Source of the DNA: Thermotoga neapolitana DSM 4359 | GTDB lineage: Bacteria > Thermotogota > Thermotogae > Thermotogales > Thermotogaceae | DNA length: 64,000 nt | Assembly (NCBI RefSeq): GCF_000018945.1 | Contig: NC_011978.1 | Coordinates: 310,001 to 374,000 of the forward strand | Reading direction: 5' to 3' | In this document: piece by piece, positions 59,095 to 64,000 of the stretch | How the letters are laid out: each line of letters begins with the position of its first letter | How positions within the stretch are numbered: position 1 is the stretch's first letter | Program-made: the position numbers and the translations under genes | Notes under the pieces: generated by a model | What the model was told of the DNA's origin: nothing | The model's input: the letters and a program-made list of their open reading frames with translations, nothing else | Database searches by the model: none

Positions 59095-59119
59095 CAAAAA
59101 ACCCCGGCGAGCGCCGGGG
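59095..59119 (-). terminator. Intrinsic terminator between binding-protein and beta-galactosidase genes
   Basis: Minus strand: CCCCGGCG-CT-CGCCGGGG followed by six T. It lies 8 bp after the binding-protein stop. Confidence 0.9.
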
Positions 59120-59126
59120 TGAATCG

Positions 59127-61103
59127 TCATTTCTGTTCTATGTAGAACTGTATCGGCATGGCGTTCCATGGGCTGAAGAACGGCGTTGCGGTCACCAGTT
59201 CTTCGGGTACATTCTTGAAGTTGTTCTTGACGATAGCGGGAGACACGTCCTCTCCCACAGTCCCTATCATCCAGAGGTTTTCTCTGTGGATCTTCGTCAC
59301 TTCTTTCATGAGTTCCTTTATCTTCTCTGGATCGGGGGTGTTCTGGATCCCTTTCCAGAGGTCAAGCAGCCTTTCGAGTGGCTCTCTTATTCCCTCAGGA
59401 GGCACGATCGCATCTTCCTGCTGGAGGTATTCTTTTAGAGATTCTTCTCCTTCGAGGTAAGAACCTGCCCACTCAGCCCATCCAATGTACCAGGCAGCCG
59501 CGTACTCTGTACTTCCGGGAATGATCCACATGGGATCCACAAGGGGCTGACCTGCCCTGTCCATCACCCACGCCTGGGCATCGAACTCGTGTGCACTGAG
59601 CCTTGAATCGTAGAGGGACCTCTCAAGGTTTTCTATCTCGACCCACACACCGATCTGTTTCCAATACTCTTTCACCATCGTCCAGACATCAACGTGTGTC
59701 TGACCGGTGACCTGTATCGTGAACCTCAGAGGTCTTCCATCTGGAAGGAGTCTGTATTCGTGCTTGTCGTCCCACTTCAGTCCCATCTCATCGAGCAGTT
59801 TGTTCGCCCTGTCTGGATCGTACTCGGCGTACGCCTTTTCCCACTCAGGATCGTAGTATGGAGATCCACTCACGAAGGACGCCTGTCTTGGCTCTGCAAG
59901 GCCGTTGAAGAGTATCTCGTTGATCTCTTCTCTGTTGATGGCAAGTGAAAGTGCCTGCCTGAATCTCACATCCCTGAAGACTTCACCCAGAGCAGGATCT
60001 GGTGGATCAGAAATGTTCAGCATCACCATGCTCACAGAACCGTTGTCGGTACTCCATTTCAACACCTTGTATCCACCGGTCTTTGCGTTCTCGAGAAGGA
60101 GCGGCAGAACACCCGGACCAGGTCCCAGAAGACCTATGTGTCTCCACTGCATGTCGATTTCACCAGAGATCGCCTTCAGTATTATGACCTCACTGCTCTG
60201 AACGTACTCGTGCCTGATCCTGTCGATGTAAGGCAGTTGATTTCCTTCGATATCAACAGCTCAGAAGTACGGGTTTCTCTCGAGGATGTAGAACTGATCG
60301 GTGGGATCAGTCACAGGTTTCCACGGTGTTAGAACTGGTAGATCAAGACTTTCGAGAAAATCGCTCTTGTCGTCGAAGAGATCTACCCACGTGTTGTGCA
60401 CACCGGGTACCATTTTCTTTTCTATCTCTTCCATCGGTGTGTACTTCGGGTGGAACTGTTTCAGGAAGTGCTTCGGTGCCCCTGTGAATCCTCTGTTTGC
60501 CACCTGAAGTAGGAACAGGGCGTAGGGCTGCTTGAATATGAACTTCACCGTGTATGGATCAGGTGCTTCAACCCTATCAAGGAGTCTGTACCAGGCGGGC
60601 TTTGCAGGGGTGAGGTCATCGTTTCCCAGGATGTCCTCTATCCAGAACAGAATGTCTTCCGAGGTGTAAGGATGACCATCTGACCACTTCGTTCCCTCTC
60701 TCAGATGAAAGACGTAGACCTTTCCGTCCTCGAGAATGTCCCAACCTTTCGCAAGACCCGGTACAAACTTTTCTCCGTTTTTATCCCAGAACACAAGGCT
60801 TGCCTGGTTGATCCTGGGAATTCCCCACCTGTCGGATGGTCCCTTCCAGACTCTTCTCCACGTGCCACCGTACTGTCCCACGCTCTCTTCGGGGACCACG
60901 ACGAGCGGCTCTTTCGGAAGTCTTTCTTCGACGGGTGGAAGTTTTCCCTGTTTTACAAGTTCCGCAAGCATGGGTGCTTCATGGAATTTCTCGATCTTCT
61001 TCCCTGTTGCTTTGTAGTAATCTTCGGGTGTTGCATAGACACTCCAGGAAAGCCCTACCACAACAAGCAGCGAGATCATCAAAAAAGCGAAGACCTTTCT
61101 CAT
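59127..61103 (-). pseudogene. Family-5 (oligopeptide/oligosaccharide) solute-binding protein, interrupted by in-frame TGA
   Basis: The two open parts (61103-60261 and 60152-59127) and the 36 codons between them are all in one frame. The only break is TGA at 60263-60261, codon 281. Around it the translation reads NPYF-stop-AVDIEGNQLPYIDRI; in the family the residue after NPYF/Y is Trp, so one TGG to TGA change explains the break. The full chain of 658 residues would have a signal peptide (VFAFLMISLLVVVGLSWSVYA), the N-terminal family pattern, and the C-terminal SLAINREEINEILFNG segment. In T. maritima the equivalent protein is, from memory, thought to bind a xyloglucan-type oligosaccharide. 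A recent nonsense mutation, read-through or a sequencing error are all possible. Confidence 0.9.
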
Positions 61104-61395
61104 ACGAACACACCCCCTTCGATGAATGATCTGCGAAAGATCGTTTCTTTTTTTCTACCAAACAATTTTCCCAACCATTATATTACCACCATCTCCCTCA
61201 GAAAAACAAACACAGAAAAATCCTATTTCCATGGTTTATTCACTGTTATCACAGATTATCGCCGTTTATCGTTCGATCTTCAATTTGAAACCGTATTTCC
61301 TGATTTGAAAATTTCATCAAGGAAATCTGTATTTGTATGAAAACATTTTCATGATAATCTTGATTAAAAATCAACTTCGCTTGAGGAGGGATAAC
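61104..61395. promoter_or_regulatory. Divergent regulatory region with ATGAAAACATTTTCAT operator
   Basis: 292 bp without a gene. The inverted repeat ATGAAAA-CA-TTTTCAT (61337-61352) lies between -35-like and -10-like elements (TATTTG, GATAAT, 17-bp spacer) in front of the alpha-xylosidase gene. It shares its core with the operator at 56460-56473. A weaker copy, TGAAAATTTCA, is at 61306-61316. On the minus strand, TATAAT-like sequence at about 61177-61182 could serve the binding-protein gene, but its -35 is weak. Confidence 0.65.
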
Positions 61396-63687
61396 ATGCG
61401 GTTCATGGAGGGACTCTGGAGATTGAGGGAAGGGGTTCAGGTGTTCAGTGCGAAGCAGATATATGAATACTTCCGCGATGGAAAAAAACTTGTTCTTCAC
61501 GTACCGTTCCAGAGAGTGGTGAGTCGCGGACAAACCCTTCAGGGCCCGGTTTTCGAGATCGAACTTTCCTCGCCGTTTGAAAACGTGATAAGGGTACAAT
61601 TCAGGCATTTCAAAGGTGTTCAGCAGGGACTTCACTTTGAAACGTATCAGGACGAAAGTTTCGTTCCAGAGATCGTCGAAACAAACGACGGTTTGATCTT
61701 TTCCTCGGGGAAAACAAAGGCCGTTGTGAAGAAAGACCCCTTCAGCATTGAGTTCTTCTACGAGGATCGATTCCTCACAAGATCGACCCCCGGATACGCA
61801 ATCGCCCCGGAAGGAAGGTTCTGTTTTGAGAGGCTCCACCTGAGCGTTGGAGAGTGTGTGTACGGCCTTGGAGAAAGGTTTTCTCCGTTTGTGAAGAATG
61901 GACAGAGGGTCATCATGTGGAACGAAGACGCAGGGACGATCTCCGATATGACGTACAAGAACATCCCCTTCTACGTGAGTAACAGAAAGTACGGGGTCTT
62001 CGTGAACGATCCCGGAAAGGTGGATTTCGAGATAGCAACAGAACATGTGGAAAAGGTTCAGTTCAGTGTGAAAGGAGAAACGCTGGATTACTTCGTCATT
62101 GCGGGAGAAGATCTGAAAGAAGTTCTGGAACGTTACACACTCCTCACGGGAAGACCTGAACTTCCACCTGCCTGGAGTTTTGGACTCTGGCTCACAACGT
62201 CCTTCACCACACAGTACGATGAGAAAACGGTGATGGAGTTCGTAGAGGGAATGAAAGAGAGGGATATCCCTCTCAGCGTTTTTCACTTCGACTGTTTCTG
62301 GATGAAGGAATTTCACTGGGTTGATTTCGAATGGAACAGGGAAAACTTTCCGGATCCAGAAGGCCTTTTGAAACGGCTGAAAGAAAAAGGCCTGAAGGTC
62401 TGTGTCTGGATAAACCCCTATGTATCGCAGTTCTCCAGTCTCTTTGACGAAGGAAAGAAAAAGGGCTACTTCCTGAAAAAATCAAACGGAGATGTTTGGC
62501 AAACGGACGACTGGCAACCGGGCATGGCGATCGTTGATTTCACGAATCCAGAAGCCAGAAAGTGGTTCGCTTCGAAACTGGAGAAATTGATAGATATGGG
62601 AGTTGACTGCTTTAAGACGGACTTTGGAGAGAGAATACCCACGGATGTGGTCTATCACGACGGATCCGATCCTGAGAAGATGCACAACTACTACACCTAC
62701 CTGTACAACAAAACGGTTTTCGAAACCATTGAGAGAAAACTCGGAAAGAGAAACGCCGTCGTTTTCGCAAGATCCGCAACGGCGGGAAGTCAAAAATTCC
62801 CCGTTCACTGGGGAGGGGATTGTCTTGCCTCCTACGAGTCCATGGCAGAGACCCTGAGAGGAGGACTCTCTCTATCACTGTGTGGTTTTGGTTTCTGGAG
62901 CCACGACATCGGTGGTTTTGAGGACATCACAACGGCAGATCTGTACAAAAGATGGGTTGCTTTTGGCCTTCTTTCCTCCCACAGCAGGCTTCACGGTAAC
63001 TCGATGTACAAGGTTCCATGGAACTTCGACGAAGAGGCAGTAGAGGTTCTCAGATTTTTCACGAAACTGAAATGCCGACTGATGCCGTACATCTTCTCCT
63101 GTGCAGTTGAAGCACATAAGAAGGGAATTCCCGTCATGAGACCCATGATTTTAGAGTTTCCAGACGATCCCACCTGTTCTTATCTGGACAAACAGTACAT
63201 GCTTGGAGAATCGCTCCTCGTTGCCCCGATCTTCAGCGAAACTGGAGAGGTAACTTATTATCTTCCAGATGGAATCTGGACACATCTTCTCACGGGAGAA
63301 AGGGTGGAAGGAGGACGATGGAGAACGGAAAGGTACGACTATTTCGGTCTTCCTCTCTTTGTGAGACCGAACACCATCCTTCCCACGGGAAACACAGACA
63401 ACAGGCCAGACTACGACTATGCAGACGGTGTCACGCTGAACGTCTTTGAAATATCCAGCAAAACGGCGAATGTCTACAACACATCCGGTGATCTCGAACT
63501 GTCCGTGAAGGTGGAAAGGAAGGAGAATGAAATACACGTTGAAGTTCTGAGGAACTCAGGGAAACCCTGGAAATTGTTCTTCTGGAATGAAAGAGTTGAA
63601 AACTTCGAAGGAGCAGAAATAGAAGAGACAGAAAAGGGAACAGCGGTAATCCTCAGATCTCAGAAAGCCATCCTGGAAGCAAAATGA
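61396..63687 (+). CDS. GH31 alpha-xylosidase (YicI type)
   Basis: 763 residues. The catalytic nucleophile lies in VDCFKTDFGERIPTDVVYHDG near residue 416, the KTDFGE form that marks alpha-xylosidases of the YicI type. The acid/base region is FARSATAGSQKFPVHWGGDCLASYESM near 477, followed by FWSHDIGGFED. N-terminal beta-sandwich GLGERFSPFVKNGQ near 160. No signal peptide: it removes alpha-1,6-xylose from xyloglucan oligosaccharides in the cytoplasm (family knowledge). The ATG at 61396 has GAGGAGGG upstream; a longer frame from 61333 would run through the operator. Its neighbours, a beta-galactosidase, a fucose-isomerase-like protein and a binding protein, fit xyloglucan use. Confidence 0.93.
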   Translation: MRFMEGLWRLREGVQVFSAKQIYEYFRDGKKLVLHVPFQRVVSRGQTLQGPVFEIELSSPFENVIRVQFRHFKGVQQGLHFETYQDESFVPEIVETNDGLIFSSGKTKAVVKKDPFSIEFFYEDRFLTRSTPGYAIAPEGRFCFERLHLSVGECVYGLGERFSPFVKNGQRVIMWNEDAGTISDMTYKNIPFYVSNRKYGVFVNDPGKVDFEIATEHVEKVQFSVKGETLDYFVIAGEDLKEVLERYTLLTGRPELPPAWSFGLWLTTSFTTQYDEKTVMEFVEGMKERDIPLSVFHFDCFWMKEFHWVDFEWNRENFPDPEGLLKRLKEKGLKVCVWINPYVSQFSSLFDEGKKKGYFLKKSNGDVWQTDDWQPGMAIVDFTNPEARKWFASKLEKLIDMGVDCFKTDFGERIPTDVVYHDGSDPEKMHNYYTYLYNKTVFETIERKLGKRNAVVFARSATAGSQKFPVHWGGDCLASYESMAETLRGGLSLSLCGFGFWSHDIGGFEDITTADLYKRWVAFGLLSSHSRLHGNSMYKVPWNFDEEAVEVLRFFTKLKCRLMPYIFSCAVEAHKKGIPVMRPMILEFPDDPTCSYLDKQYMLGESLLVAPIFSETGEVTYYLPDGIWTHLLTGERVEGGRWRTERYDYFGLPLFVRPNTILPTGNTDNRPDYDYADGVTLNVFEISSKTANVYNTSGDLELSVKVERKENEIHVEVLRNSGKPWKLFFWNERVENFEGAEIEETEKGTAVILRSQKAILEAK

Positions 63688-63706
63688 GGGCGCGTAGCGC
63701 CCTCAT
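63684..63706. terminator. Bidirectional terminator after the alpha-xylosidase gene
   Basis: ATGAGGGCGC-GTA-GCGCCCTCAT, perfect 10-bp arms with A run before and T-rich sequence after. It overlaps the stop codons of both convergent genes. Confidence 0.8.
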
Positions 63707-64000
63707 TTCATCAAAACAAAATCGATACCGGCGATCTCACAGAAGATCCTGATCTCTTCCACGTAGTCTCCATAGACACCGTGGATGTGGTTGGAGGAAT
63801 ACCTGGACAAGAATTCATCTATCGGTGTTTCCATCTTCAAAAACGCGTGCGGCCAGTTGTTCTGTATGCTGTCTGCTATCTCGTAGTTCTTCTCCTCTCC
63901 AAAGTCTACAAACTCTCCAGGAACAACCGTGAACCTGTATCTACCACCTTCTCTTGTGAGTCTTCCAAGTGTCACCCTTCCAGGAGCTGCTATGTGTTTC
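63703..64000 (-). CDS. L-fucose isomerase-like protein, C-terminal fragment
   Basis: The last 98 codons of a gene that enters from the right edge; the frame is open to the window end (KHIAAPGRVTLGRLTREGG...). The segment VTLGRLTREGGRYRFTVVPGEF, NNWPHAFLKMETPIDEFLSRYSSNHIHGVYGDY is the C-terminal domain of the L-fucose/L-arabinose isomerase family, whose metal-binding histidine is in SNHIHGV. From memory, T. maritima has a putative L-fucose isomerase gene at this place, beside an alpha-fucosidase. It would use fucose released from xyloglucan side chains. Confidence 0.8.
   Translation of the reverse strand, partial: KHIAAPGRVTLGRLTREGGRYRFTVVPGEFVDFGEEKNYEIADSIQNNWPHAFLKMETPIDEFLSRYSSNHIHGVYGDYVEEIRIFCEIAGIDFVLMK

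Overview
This 64-kb window looks like a chromosome segment of a hyperthermophilic Thermotoga species. The evidence is the 30-bp CRISPR repeat type, Lys/Glu-rich proteins with AGA/AAG codons, very tight overlapping operons with strong AGGAGGTG ribosome sites, and a gene order that matches, from memory, T. maritima around TM0307-TM0379. No database search was possible. No transposase, phage gene, rRNA or cas gene was seen.

Layout. 1-1171: a truncated flavoprotein start and gpsA. 1329-1756: a small CRISPR array with a decayed left end and a probable leader on its right. 2381-3004: a LysE-type exporter. 2963-9744 (minus): a compact operon for chorismate and tyrosine synthesis, aroF-tyrA-aroA-aroE-aroC-aroKB-aroQ. 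Its promoter (9976-10004), a 27-residue leader peptide with six consecutive aromatic residues (YYYFWF), mutually exclusive hairpins and an intrinsic terminator form a textbook ribosome-mediated attenuator (9777-9950). I consider this the most striking element of the window. 10001-12314 (minus): a DUF2089-type putative regulator, a bactofilin-like protein, a 58-residue membrane peptide and an MFS exporter. 12530-12661: a tiny ORF followed by a terminator. 12686-20662 (plus): radical-SAM protein, exported hydrolase, pyrimidine genes (a dihydroorotase-PyrK fusion, pyrD, pyrF, pyrE) and an amidohydrolase. 20637-22228: a ThaI/TneDI-like restriction-modification pair wedged between the pyr operon and a tRNA-Thr gene.

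22378-27837 (minus): a TRAP transporter operon with a short-chain dehydrogenase, an RpiR regulator and a 2-hydroxyacid dehydrogenase, probably for a sugar acid. 27988-28569: a ThuA-like protein. 28557-32615: a heavy-metal module (CopA ATPase, CXXC chaperone, ScdA-N/DUF542 protein, methyltransferase, AhpD-like protein, SHOCT protein, divergent YHS protein) around a palindromic operator.

32670-54446 is an accessory carbohydrate island: a GH31 glycosidase with a MalEFG-type transporter, then two Rbs-type ABC transporters and a set of dehydrogenases, an FGGY kinase, a GntR regulator, an aldehyde dehydrogenase and two cupins. Near-identical terminator hairpins lie at both ends of the island. The substrate and pathway cannot be assigned from sequence. 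54466-64000 returns to a xyloglucan-type cluster (aldo/keto reductase, Gfo/Idh oxidoreductase, GH42 beta-galactosidase, family-5 solute-binding protein, YicI-type alpha-xylosidase, L-fucose isomerase-like fragment). Two of its promoters share an operator, and its binding-protein gene is interrupted by one in-frame TGA.
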